DNA from: Rhodocyclales bacterium
GTDB taxonomy: Bacteria > Pseudomonadota > Gammaproteobacteria > Burkholderiales > Rhodocyclaceae
DNA: 64,000 nucleotides
Direction of reading: 5' to 3'
NCBI GenBank assembly: GCA_016214145.1
Contig: JACRPA010000002.1
Span: 1-64,000 of the forward strand
Part shown: positions 43,538 to 55,048 of the stretch, piece by piece
How the letters are laid out: the number at the start of each line of letters is the position of its first letter
How positions within the stretch are numbered: position 1 is the stretch's first letter
Notes under the pieces: model-generated
What the model was told of the DNA's origin: nothing
Seen by the model: the letters and a program-made list of their open reading frames with translations, nothing else
Databases searched by the model: none
Translations under genes and position numbers: made by a program

Positions 43538-44371
43538 TCAGCCTTTTCTCCAGGTGCGCCAGGCGATCCACAGCTTGCGCACCGGCGTCAGCGCCACGCG
43601 CCGGTCGAGCACGCGGCAGCCGTCGCGGCGTATTTCGCGCAGCAGGGTGCGGTAGATGGCCGCCATGACCAGCCCCGGCCGTTGCGCGCGCCGGTCCTGC
43701 GCCGGCAGCTGGGCGAAGGCCTGCTCGTAGTGCTGTTCCGCGCGATCGATCTGGAATTCCATGAGGCGGCGGAAGGCGTCCGAGGTGCGCCCATGCAGGA
43801 TGTCCTCGGCGGAAACGCCGAAGCGGCCGAGCTCGTCGGCCGGCAGGTAGATGCGGCCGCGGCGCGCATCCTCGCCGACGTCGCGGATGATGTTGGTGAG
43901 CTGGAAGGCGAGGCCCAGGTCATGGGCGTATTTCAGGGTGCGGCGGTCCGCGTAGCCGAAGATCTCGGCGGCGAGCAGGCCGACGACGCTGGCGACGCGG
44001 TAGCAGTAGAGGTGCAGCGACTTGAAGTCGGGGTAGCGGGTCTGCGTCAGGTCCATTTCCATGCCGTCGATGATCTCGGCGAGCAGTTCCTGCGGCAGGT
44101 TGAAGGCGCGCGCGGCTGCGGCGAACGATTGCATGACGGGATGGCTCGGCTTGCCGGCGTAAGTGGAGGCCAGCTCGGCGCGCCACCAGGCGAGCTTGGC
44201 GCGCGCCAGTTGCGCATCGGGGCATTCGTCGACGACGTCATCCACCTCGCGGCAGAAGGCGTAGAGGGCGGTGATGGCGCGGCGGCGCTCCGGCGGCAGG
44301 AAGAGGAAGCTGTAGTAGAAGCTGGAGCCGCTCTGTGCCGCCTTGCGCTGGCAGTATTCGTCCGGACTCAT
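43538..44371 (-). CDS. hpnD: Presqualene diphosphate synthase HpnD
   Basis: At 277 aa, trans-isoprenyl synthase fold. Asp-rich motifs are FCREVDDVVDE and NIIRDVGEDARRGRIYLP; SSFYYSFLFLPPERRRAI is typical of squalene/phytoene synthases. It condenses two farnesyl diphosphates. hpnC is 4 bases upstream and hpnE 2 bases downstream. Confidence 0.94.
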   Translation of the reverse strand: MSPDEYCQRKAAQSGSSFYYSFLFLPPERRRAITALYAFCREVDDVVDECPDAQLARAKLAWWRAELASTYAGKPSHPVMQSFAAAARAFNLPQELLAEIIDGMEMDLTQTRYPDFKSLHLYCYRVASVVGLLAAEIFGYADRRTLKYAHDLGLAFQLTNIIRDVGEDARRGRIYLPADELGRFGVSAEDILHGRTSDAFRRLMEFQIDRAEQHYEQAFAQLPAQDRRAQRPGLVMAAIYRTLLREIRRDGCRVLDRRVALTPVRKLWIAWRTWRKG

Positions 44372-44375
44372 GCGC

Positions 44376-45185
44376 TCACCCTACTACAGCATGGAGCAGG
44401 ATCTTCGGCCAGTCGCCGGCGGTAACGACCGGCCGTCGGCGGAATATGTCGCCTCTTGCGCGCTGCAGCTTGTCCAGCACGCGAAAGCCGCTGGCGACGA
44501 TCAGCCGCAGTTCGAAGCCGATGCGTCCGGGCAGTTCATGCACCAGCGGGCTGCCGGCCGCCATCATGCCGCGGGCGCGGTCGATCTGGAAATCCATCAT
44601 GGCCGCCCAGGCGGCGTCCCAGCGGCCCTCGGCGATCTGGGCCTCCGCGATGCCGAAGCGCGCCAGTTCGTCCTGCGGCAGGTAGACGCGGCCCTTCTGC
44701 CAGTCGAGCGCCACATCCTGCCAGTGGTTGATGAGCTGCAGGCTGCTGCAGACGCCGTCCGACAGGGACTGACTTTCGGGATTGTCGTTGCCGTAGAGAT
44801 GCAATAGCAGCCGGCCGATGGGATCGGCCGAGCGGCGGCAGTAGTCCATCAATTCACCAAAGTCGGCGTAGCGTTTTTTCACCACATCCTGGCTGAAGGC
44901 GTCGAGCAGGTCGCGGAACAGGGACAGCGGCAGCCGGTGCTCCGCGATGGCCGGCCGCAGGCGCAGGAAGACCGGGTCCTGCGTCGGGCGGCCGGCTTCG
45001 ATGGCATCCAGTTCGGCCCGGTAGCGCGCGAGGCCGTCGAGGCGCTCCTGGTCGGAGAGGGCGCCTTCATCGGCGATGTCGTCGGCGCTGCGGGCGAAGG
45101 CGTAGATGGCCGCCACCGGCTCGCGCAGCCGGGCGGGCAGCAGGAAGGAGGCGACGGGGAAGTTTTCGTAATGATCGATTGACAT
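44376..45185 (-). CDS. hpnC: Hydroxysqualene synthase HpnC
   Basis: At 269 aa. Asp-rich motif ARSADDIADEG; the second region is LINHWQDVALDWQKGRVYLP. It turns presqualene diphosphate into hydroxysqualene. It is the first gene of the squalene operon, which is enough for a hopanoid precursor; the cyclase shc is not in the window. A 24-nt motif copy sits in its middle (NPESQSLSDGV). Confidence 0.93.
   Translation of the reverse strand: MSIDHYENFPVASFLLPARLREPVAAIYAFARSADDIADEGALSDQERLDGLARYRAELDAIEAGRPTQDPVFLRLRPAIAEHRLPLSLFRDLLDAFSQDVVKKRYADFGELMDYCRRSADPIGRLLLHLYGNDNPESQSLSDGVCSSLQLINHWQDVALDWQKGRVYLPQDELARFGIAEAQIAEGRWDAAWAAMMDFQIDRARGMMAAGSPLVHELPGRIGFELRLIVASGFRVLDKLQRARGDIFRRRPVVTAGDWPKILLHAVVG
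44753..44779 (-). repeat. Dispersed 24-nt motif, copy 7 (in hpnC)
   Basis: Minus strand AAAGTCAGTC, 8 bases, ACGGCG, with CG before the first block. This copy is read in a different codon phase (E-S-Q-S-L-S-D-G) from the other genic copies, so the constraint is at DNA level. Confidence 0.7.
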
Positions 45186-45267
45186 GGAAAACGAGCTTGG
45201 CGAGTTTCGCTAAAAAATCTCGGCTGGACGGGCACTTGCACCTGCTGCCGGGGTCGCCAGTATAGGG

Positions 45268-45273
45268 TAGAAT
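45268..45273 (+). promoter_or_regulatory. Candidate -10 element of the tRNA-Leu gene
   Basis: TAGAAT, 9 bases before the first tRNA base. The -35 position carries a poor match, so only the -10 is supported. Confidence 0.4.
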
Positions 45274-45281
45274 GACGGCAC

Positions 45282-45366
45282 GCGAAGGTGGCGGAATTGG
45301 CAGACGCACTGGATTTAGGTTCCAGCGCCGCGAGGCGTGCGGGTTCAAGTCCCGCCCTTCGCACCA
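45282..45366 (+). tRNA. tRNA-Leu (anticodon TAG)
   Basis: An 85-base cloverleaf with encoded CCA. The acceptor GCGAAGG pairs with CCTTCGC; the anticodon stem-loop CTGGA-TTTAGGT-TCCAG has TAG; a long variable arm (GCGCCGCGAGGCGT region) marks a class II tRNA; the T-loop is GGTTCAAGTCC. It lies between hpnC and tig. Confidence 0.96.
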
Positions 45367-45415
45367 GGCCGGCTGACCGCCCCGCAAAACCAACCGATTC
45401 AAACTAGGATTTTTC

Positions 45416-46720
45416 ATGCAGACCAGCCCTCAACCCGCAAGCCCCCTGGAGCGCCGCATCGACATGACGGTGCCGATGGCGGATATCGAAAAGGACGTTG
45501 CGCAGCGCCTGAAGAAGATGGCGCGCACCGTGAAGATGCCCGGCTTCCGCCCCGGCAAGGTGCCGTTCAAGATGGTGGAGCAGCAATACGGTTCCCAGGC
45601 GCGCAACGAAGCCATCGGCGAGGCGGTGGAAAAGGCCTTCGGCAATGCCGTGCGCGAACAGAACCTGCGCGTGGCCGGTTACCCGCGCATCGAACCGAAA
45701 GGCGGGGAAGACAAGTCCCGGCTGGAGTTCTCCGCGGTGTTCGAGGTCTATCCCGAAGTGAAGCTGAACGGCATCGGGGACAAGACTGTCGAGCGGCCGC
45801 AGATCGAGGTGGGCGAGGCGGAAGTGGACAAGACGCTGGAAGTCCTGCGCAAGCAGCGCACCGCCTTCTCTGCGGCCGAACGTGCGGCGGCCAAGGGCGA
45901 CCGCGTCACCATCGACTTCACCGGGAAGCTGAACGGCGAGGTGTTTCAGGGCGGCCAGGCGACGGATTACCCCGTCGTGCTGGGCGAAGGTCGCATGCTG
46001 CCGGATTTCGAGAACGGCATTGAAGGATTGAAGGCGGGCGAGGGCAGGACTTTCGACCTGACTTTCCCGACCGACTATCAGGTGAGCGAACTGGCCGGCA
46101 AGCAGGTCAGTTTCGACGTGACGGTGAAGGGCGTCGAGGCGCCGCAACTGCCGGCGGTCGATGCGGATTTCGCCAGGTCCCTCGGCATCGAGGATGGCGA
46201 CGTGGCGAAGATGCGCGCCGAGATCCGTTCCAATCTGGAGAGCGAAGTGAAGAAGCGCATCAAGGCCCGCATCAAGGATCAGGCCATGCAGGCCCTGCTC
46301 GACGCCAATCCGCTGGACGTGCCCAAGGCCCTGATCGAACAGGAATCCGAGTCGATGGCGGAAGCCGCCCGCCAGGATCTGGCGAATCGCGGCATAGACG
46401 TCAAGAACATGCCGGTCGACGCGAACTGGTTCGCCACCCAGGCCGAGCGCCGGGTCAAGCTGGGCCTGATCATTGCCGAGGCCGTGAAGGGGAACGCCCT
46501 GCATGCCAAGCCGGAACAGGTGCGTGCGCTGATCGACGAGCAGGCGCAGTCCTACGAGCAGCCCGAAGAGGTGGTGCGCTGGTACTACTCGCAGCCGCAG
46601 CGCCTGGCGCAGGTCGAGGCGCTGGCGATCGAGGAAAACGTGGTGAATTGGGTGGTGGCGAATGCCCGAACCACCGACAAGGCGGCGTCTTTTGACGAAC
46701 TGATGGGAAATGCGGCATGA
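45416..46720 (+). CDS. tig: Trigger factor (ribosome-bound chaperone, PPIase)
   Basis: At 434 aa (E. coli 432). The ribosome-binding domain has the signature [17 protein letters not shown] at about 43-59 (GFRxGKxP). The FKBP-like PPIase domain is at about 155-240 ([50 protein letters not shown]). The C-terminal arms are helical. AGGAT precedes the ATG. It begins the proteostasis cluster. Confidence 0.97.
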   Translation: MQTSPQPASPLERRIDMTVPMADIEKDVAQRLKKMARTVKMPGFRPGKVPFKMVEQQYGSQARNEAIGEAVEKAFGNAVREQNLRVAGYPRIEPKGGEDKSRLEFSAVFEVYPEVKLNGIGDKTVERPQIEVGEAEVDKTLEVLRKQRTAFSAAERAAAKGDRVTIDFTGKLNGEVFQGGQATDYPVVLGEGRMLPDFENGIEGLKAGEGRTFDLTFPTDYQVSELAGKQVSFDVTVKGVEAPQLPAVDADFARSLGIEDGDVAKMRAEIRSNLESEVKKRIKARIKDQAMQALLDANPLDVPKALIEQESESMAEAARQDLANRGIDVKNMPVDANWFATQAERRVKLGLIIAEAVKGNALHAKPEQVRALIDEQAQSYEQPEEVVRWYYSQPQRLAQVEALAIEENVVNWVVANARTTDKAASFDELMGNAA

Positions 46721-46757
46721 TGCCCGAGCGAGCACATCGCGAAGCGATCACGAAGCT

Positions 46758-46780
46758 CCCCTCTCCCGCGGGGAGAGGGG
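46758..46780. repeat. Short palindrome CCCCTCTCCC-GCG-GGGAGAGGGG
   Basis: Perfect 10-base arms, followed by TTGGGGGAGAGGGA. It lies 25 bases before the clpP ATG and could modulate clpP expression or simply be a dispersed repeat, since this sequence is common in proteobacterial spacers. Confidence 0.75.
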
Positions 46781-46805
46781 TTGGGGGAGAGGGAGCGGAC
46801 GCAGG

Positions 46806-47447
46806 ATGATTTACGGCAACGGACATCCGCAGCAAGATCAGTGGGATCCCCAGGCCCTGGGCCTGATTCCCATGGTGATCGAACAGAGCGGGCGCGGCGA
46901 ACGCGCCTACGACATCTATTCGCGCCTGCTCAAGGAGCGGGTCGTCTTCCTCGTCGGCCCGGTGAATGACGTCACGGCCAACGTGATCGTCGCCCAGTTG
47001 CTCTTCCTCGAGTCGGAGAACCCCGACAAGGACATCTACTTCTACATCAACTCGCCGGGCGGTTCCGTCTCGGCGGGGCTGGCCATCTACGACACCATGC
47101 AGTTCATCAAGCCGGACGTGTCGACCCTGTGCATCGGCCAGGCGGCCAGCATGGGCGCCTTCCTGCTGACGGCCGGCGCCAAGGGCAAGCGCTTCTGCCT
47201 GCCCAATTCGCGCGTGATGATCCATCAGCCGATGGGCGGCTTCCAGGGCCAGGCCTCCGACATCGAAATCCATGCCAAGGAAATCCTCTACCTGCGGGCC
47301 CGGCTGAACGAGATCATGTCTCAGCACACCGGCCAGCCGATCGATCGCATCGAGCGCGACACCGATCGCGACAACTTCCTGTCGGGGGCCGAGGCGGTCG
47401 ACTACGGCCTGGTGGACAAGGTGCTGACGAACCGCGCAGAAGCGTGA
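46806..47447 (+). CDS. clpP: ClpP protease proteolytic subunit
   Basis: At 213 aa from the ATG at 46806; the open frame from 46710 runs through the palindrome and is rejected. Catalytic triad S115 (GQAASMGAF), H140 (MIHQPMGG) and D189 (DTDRDNF). Active with ClpX, encoded 34 bases downstream. Confidence 0.97.
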   Translation: MIYGNGHPQQDQWDPQALGLIPMVIEQSGRGERAYDIYSRLLKERVVFLVGPVNDVTANVIVAQLLFLESENPDKDIYFYINSPGGSVSAGLAIYDTMQFIKPDVSTLCIGQAASMGAFLLTAGAKGKRFCLPNSRVMIHQPMGGFQGQASDIEIHAKEILYLRARLNEIMSQHTGQPIDRIERDTDRDNFLSGAEAVDYGLVDKVLTNRAEA

Positions 47448-47481
47448 TAAAAGCGCGCGGCGTAAGAATACGGAGACAGAG

Positions 47482-48750
<1,269 letters not shown>

Positions 48751-48759
48751 TTGATTCCG

Positions 48760-48777
48760 CCGGGCCTTTTGGCCCGG
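48760..48777 (+). terminator. Hairpin between clpX and lon
   Basis: CCGGGCC-TTTT-GGCCCGG follows the clpX stop by 9 bases. There is no T-run, so it may be only a partial terminator. Confidence 0.5.
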
Positions 48778-48786
48778 GCTGAACTT

Positions 48787-48814
48787 CTTGAATTTCCAGC
48801 CGTTGACCCCAGAT
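48787..48814 (+). promoter_or_regulatory. Sigma32-type heat-shock promoter of lon
   Basis: CTTGAAT (48787-48793), 13 bases, CCCCAGAT (48807-48814) differs from the sigma32 consensus in two positions and keeps the exact spacing seen for clpB. It lies 35 bases before the lon ATG, so lon can be induced separately from clpX. Confidence 0.8.
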
Positions 48815-48849
48815 AGGTACAACGGCCGTCTCTACAAAGGATAACGATC

Positions 48850-51261
<2,412 letters not shown>

Positions 51262-51277
51262 AGCGTTCGGGCTGCAT

Positions 51278-51311
51278 GCATGCCCTGCCGCACACATGCG
51301 GCAGGGCATGC
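51278..51311 (+). terminator. Strong hairpin after lon
   Basis: GCATGCCCTGCCGCA, loop CACA, TGCGGCAGGGCATGC: a perfect 15-base stem 16 bases past the lon stop. The T-run is missing, so termination would be imperfect or the structure protects the 3' end. Confidence 0.75.
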
Positions 51312-51358
51312 GCATATTCCCCTCTGGTGTTTTCTTCGCCGCACCTCCCGAAAGTCGC

Positions 51359-51388
51359 TTGACACGATGTTTTTCGGCTTGCTATAAA
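51359..51388 (+). promoter_or_regulatory. Sigma70 promoter of hupB
   Basis: TTGACA (51359-51364), 18 bases, TATAAA (51383-51388). A near-consensus promoter 57 bases before the hupB start, consistent with strong expression. Confidence 0.85.
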
Positions 51389-51444
51389 GCCCCTTCGTCC
51401 TGCATAGTTTGCCATTCATCAATCCAAAGTCAGAGAGGGCTTTT

Positions 51445-51717
51445 GTGAACAAATCAGAACTCATCGATCAGATCGCCAAGTCGGCCGATATTTCCAAAGC
51501 GGCCGCCGGCCGGGCGCTGGACGCCACCGTCGGCGCGATCAGGACCTCCCTGAAAAAGGGCGGCATGGTGACGCTGGTCGGTTTTGGCACGTTTTACGTC
51601 GGCAAGCGCGCGGCGCGCAGCGGCCGCAATCCGCGCACCGGTGCGACGATCAAGATCAAGGCGGCGCGCGTGCCGAAGTTTCGCGCTGGAAAAGCGCTGA
51701 AAGATGCGGTAAACTAG
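51445..51717 (+). CDS. hupB: DNA-binding protein HU-beta
   Basis: At 90 aa from a GTG at 51445; the upstream ATG at 51409 lies in the leader and would add 12 non-homologous residues. [53 protein letters not shown] and [22 protein letters not shown] are HU signatures. It is part of the conserved clpPX-lon-hupB order. Confidence 0.96.
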   Translation: MNKSELIDQIAKSADISKAAAGRALDATVGAIRTSLKKGGMVTLVGFGTFYVGKRAARSGRNPRTGATIKIKAARVPKFRAGKALKDAVN

Positions 51718-51815
51718 CGCGCTTTTGGTTCCGGCATAACGCCCTCTGACGCGGGCATTAGCCTGCACTGAAACTTCGTTTTGCCGGCCCGTCTGGCGCG
51801 GGCGGTGAAGCAAGC

Positions 51816-51891
51816 GGGTGCTTAGCTCAGCTGGTAGAGCGTCGCCTTTACACGGCGAATGTCGGCGGTTCGATCCCGTCAGCACCCACCA
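51816..51891 (+). tRNA. tRNA-Val (anticodon TAC)
   Basis: A 76-base cloverleaf with encoded CCA. Acceptor GGGTGCT/AGCACCC; D-loop AGCTCAGCTGGTAGAGC; anticodon loop CTTTACAC; T-arm GGCGGTTCGATCCCGTC. It lies about 100 bases after hupB. Confidence 0.96.
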
Positions 51892-51963
51892 GTCAGGATG
51901 ATCTGGCGGGCAATGGAACAGAACGGCCAGGTACGGTATGTTCCTGGCGAAATGCAGGATTCA

Positions 51964-52040
51964 GGAGTGGTAGTTCAGTTGGTTAGAATACCGGCCTGTC
52001 ACGCCGGGGGTCGCGGGTTCGAGTCCCGTCCACTCCGCCA
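51964..52040 (+). tRNA. tRNA-Asp (anticodon GTC)
   Basis: A 77-base cloverleaf with encoded CCA. Acceptor GGAGTGG/CCACTCC; D-arm AGTTCAGTTGGTTAGAAT; anticodon loop CTGTCAC; T-arm GCGGGTTCGAGTCCCGT. A terminator follows immediately, so the tRNA-Val and tRNA-Asp genes probably form one unit. Confidence 0.96.
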
Positions 52041-52050
52041 ACATCAAGAA

Positions 52051-52076
52051 AAGGCGAACGTGAGTTCGCCTTTTTT
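52051..52076 (+). terminator. Rho-independent terminator of the tRNA-Val/tRNA-Asp unit
   Basis: AAGGCGAAC, loop GTGA, GTTCGCCTT, then a run of T. Confidence 0.92.
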
Positions 52077-52111
52077 ACTATCTTCCTCACGTTTGGATAC
52101 GGTGGTCGAGC

Positions 52112-54076
52112 ATGTTTGACGCGATTCGAAACAACAAGCGGATTGTCCAGGTCTTCCTCGCACTGATCACGCTGCCCTTCGTTTTCTGGGGCGTGGATTC
52201 CTATTTCCGCAGCAGCGGCGGCGCCAGCGAAGTGGCCAGCGTCGGGGGCAGTTCGATTTCGCGCCAGGAATTCTCGCAGACCATGCGCGACCAGCAGGAG
52301 CGTCTGCGGGGCCAGTTGGGCCGCGAGTTCAATCCGGCCATGCTGGAAACGCCGGAGGCGCGCCAGGCCATGCTCGACTCCCTGGTGACCCAGCGCCTGC
52401 TGTTGCTGCACGCGACGAAATCGGGCCTGACGGCCAGCGATGCGCAGTTGATCGAGGTGATCGGTTCGATTCCGGCCCTGCAGGAAGACGGCAAGTTCTC
52501 CAAACGCCGCTACGAGCAGGCCCTGCGCGCCCAGGGCCTGACGCAGGCCGGTTTCGAGGCCAAGCTGCGCCAGGATCTTACGCTGCAGCAGTTGGTGCAG
52601 GCGGTTTCCGATACCGCCGTGGTTTCCAATGCCGCAGCCGAGCGGGTGATCGCCATCCAGCTCGAGGAGCGGCAGGTGAGCGAGGCGGCGATCCGCCCGG
52701 AGCAGTACGCCGCCCAGGTCAGGATATCCGCCGAGGCCGTCAAGGAGTACTACGAGAAGAACCGCAAGCAGTTCGAGATTCCGCAGCAGATCCGCGCCGA
52801 ATTCGTCGTGCTGAGCCGCGAAGTCCTGGCGGATCAGACAACGGTCAGCGCCGACGAAATCAGGAGCGCCTACGAAAAGAACGCCAGGAATTACGTTGCC
52901 CAGGAGGAGCGCCGCGCCAGCCACATCCTCATCCAGTCGCCGGCGGATGCCACCGAAGCCGATCAGAAGGCGGCCCGCGCCAGGATCGATGCGATCCTCC
53001 AGCAAGTGAAGAAGAACCCGGCGGATTTCGCCAAACTGGCCAGGGAGCATTCGCAGGATCCCGGATCCGGCCCGAAAGGCGGCGATCTCGGATTCTTCCC
53101 GCGCGGGGCCATGGTCAAGTCTTTCGAGGAGGCCGTGTTCTCCCTGAAGGAAAACCAGGTGAGTGACGTGGTGCGCAGCGAGTTCGGTTATCACCTCATC
53201 CGGCTGACCGGCATCAGGCCCGGCAAGGTGCGCAGCCTGGAGGAGGCGCGCGATTCCATCGCGGCGGAACTCAAGCTTCAGGCGGCGGGCAGGAAATTCG
53301 CCGAGGCGGCAGAGGCCTTTTCCAATACGGTGTACGAGCAGGCCGACAGCCTGAAACCGGCGGCGGAGAAGTTCAAGCTGCCGATCCGGCAGACCGGCTT
53401 CTTCGATCAGGTCAATCGCGCCGCAGCCGGTCCCCTGGCCAGCAACGACAAGCTTTTCACGGCTCTCTTTTCCGATGACGCCCTGAAGAACAAGCGCAAC
53501 ACCGACGCCATCGAAGTGGCGCCGAACACCCTGGTCGCGGCACGCGTCCTGGAACTGCGGCCGGCCGAATTGCGCGCCCTGGAATCTGTCAGGACCGAAA
53601 TCGAGAAAAAACTGCTTGCCGAGGAGACCGCCCGCCTGGCGCTGAAGGACGGCGAAGCGAAGCTGGCCCGGCTGAACAAGGGTGAGGCGCTGGCGCTGGC
53701 GTGGGGCCAGCCGCAGACCGTCGTGCGGCAACCCATGCGCGGCCTGGCGCCGCAAGCCCAGCGCGCCATTTTCCAGGCGCCCGTCGACAAACTTCCCGCC
53801 TATGCCGGAATGCAGTTGCCGAACGGGGTGTACGTGCTCTACCGCATCTTGCAGGTCAGCGCCGGTGCGGCCAAAGGCGAGGGCGACCCGCGCGCCAAGG
53901 CGCAGCGGGCGCAATTGGCCCAGATGGCCGGCGCCGAAGACTTCAATGCCTACCTGGCGGCGCTGCGGCAGCGCTATGGGGTGAAGATCGACAAGGCCGC
54001 GCTGGCCAGGGGCGACGGCGAGGATGCGCCGGCGCCGGATTCCGCTCCCGTCCGTCCGAGGAGAGGCAAGCTCTGA
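52112..54076 (+). CDS. ppiD: Periplasmic peptidyl-prolyl isomerase/chaperone PpiD
   Basis: At 654 aa (E. coli 623). One N-terminal membrane anchor (RIVQVFLALITLPFVFWGV, about 10-28), a SurA-N-like chaperone domain, the parvulin domain at about 264-367 (RRASHILIQSPADA, FAKLAREHSQDPGSGPKGGDLGFFPRGAMVKSFEEAVF), then a C-terminal chaperone-like region. It helps outer-membrane and periplasmic protein folding. The position after hupB and two tRNAs is conserved in many betaproteobacteria. Confidence 0.94.
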   Translation: MFDAIRNNKRIVQVFLALITLPFVFWGVDSYFRSSGGASEVASVGGSSISRQEFSQTMRDQQERLRGQLGREFNPAMLETPEARQAMLDSLVTQRLLLLHATKSGLTASDAQLIEVIGSIPALQEDGKFSKRRYEQALRAQGLTQAGFEAKLRQDLTLQQLVQAVSDTAVVSNAAAERVIAIQLEERQVSEAAIRPEQYAAQVRISAEAVKEYYEKNRKQFEIPQQIRAEFVVLSREVLADQTTVSADEIRSAYEKNARNYVAQEERRASHILIQSPADATEADQKAARARIDAILQQVKKNPADFAKLAREHSQDPGSGPKGGDLGFFPRGAMVKSFEEAVFSLKENQVSDVVRSEFGYHLIRLTGIRPGKVRSLEEARDSIAAELKLQAAGRKFAEAAEAFSNTVYEQADSLKPAAEKFKLPIRQTGFFDQVNRAAAGPLASNDKLFTALFSDDALKNKRNTDAIEVAPNTLVAARVLELRPAELRALESVRTEIEKKLLAEETARLALKDGEAKLARLNKGEALALAWGQPQTVVRQPMRGLAPQAQRAIFQAPVDKLPAYAGMQLPNGVYVLYRILQVSAGAAKGEGDPRAKAQRAQLAQMAGAEDFNAYLAALRQRYGVKIDKAALARGDGEDAPAPDSAPVRPRRGKL

Positions 54077-54099
54077 ACGGGCATGCGGGCATGAAAGCG

Positions 54100-54125
54100 A
54101 AACGGGCTGCCTGGGCAGCCCGTTT
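54100..54125. terminator. Bidirectional terminator between ppiD and fabI
   Basis: AAACGGGCTGCC, loop TG, GGCAGCCCGTTT: a perfect 12-base stem flanked by A/T on both sides, between the convergent ppiD and fabI genes. Confidence 0.85.
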
Positions 54126-54145
54126 GCATTTCCGCGTCTGGCGGC

Positions 54146-54943
54146 TTACGGCAGCGGGTCGGGATTGCCCAGGGCGGTGGTGTTGAGGCCGCCGTCCACG
54201 TAGAGGATTTCGCCGGTGATGGCGCTGGCCAGGTCGGAGAGCATGAAGGCGGCGGCATTGCCGACTTCCTCGATGGTCACATTGCGCCGCAAGGGGGCGT
54301 GATGCGCGTTGTAGGCGAGCAGCTTGCCGAAGTTGCCGATGCCGGAGGCGGCCAGGGTCTTGATCGGGCCGGCCGAGATGGCATTGGCGCGGATGCCCTG
54401 CGGGCCGAGGCAGAAGGCCAGGTAGCGCGTGCTGGCCTCCAGGCTGGCCTTGGCCAGGCCCATGGTGTTGTAGTTGGGCAGGGTGCGCTCGGCGCCGAGG
54501 TAGGTCAGGCACAGCAGCGCGGGATTGCGTCCCTTCAGCAGCATCGGCCGCGCCGCCTTGGCCAGCGCCGGGAAGCTGTAGGAGGACACGTCGTGGGCGA
54601 TGCGGAAGGCGTCGCGCGTGATGCCGTCGAGGAAGTCGCCCTCGATGGCTTCGCTGGGCGCGAAGGCGATGGAGTGCACCAGTCCGTCGAGGCCATCCCA
54701 CTGCTTGCCGAGTTCAACGAAGAGCGCATCGATCTGTGCGTCTTCCGCCACGTCGCAGGGGAAGATCAGCTTGCTGCCGAATTCCTCGGCAAACTTCGTG
54801 ATCCGTTCGTGGAATCGGTCGTTCTGGTAGGTGAAGGCCAGTTCGGCGCCCTCGCGATGGCAGGCCTTGGCGATGCCATAGGCGATCGAGCGGTTCGATA
54901 GCAGGCCGGTGATGAGGATGCGTTTTCCAGCGAGGAAGCCCAT
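54146..54943 (-). CDS. fabI: Enoyl-[acyl-carrier-protein] reductase FabI
   Basis: At 265 aa from the ATG at 54943 ([27 protein letters not shown]). The last step of fatty acid elongation. Further signatures are the family SDR variant [19 protein letters not shown] with the Tyr-x6-Lys pair, [18 protein letters not shown], and [17 protein letters not shown]. The frame extending to 54991 is rejected for lack of homology. Confidence 0.95.
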   Translation of the reverse strand: MGFLAGKRILITGLLSNRSIAYGIAKACHREGAELAFTYQNDRFHERITKFAEEFGSKLIFPCDVAEDAQIDALFVELGKQWDGLDGLVHSIAFAPSEAIEGDFLDGITRDAFRIAHDVSSYSFPALAKAARPMLLKGRNPALLCLTYLGAERTLPNYNTMGLAKASLEASTRYLAFCLGPQGIRANAISAGPIKTLAASGIGNFGKLLAYNAHHAPLRRNVTIEEVGNAAAFMLSDLASAITGEILYVDGGLNTTALGNPDPLP

Positions 54944-55048
54944 CGTCGAATCCCGTAAAAATGATGCGTGATTATGCAAATGACCGCGCAATTATAGCGG
55001 AGGCACGCAGATGACGCCAATTCGCTCATCCGCTACACTCCGCGCACG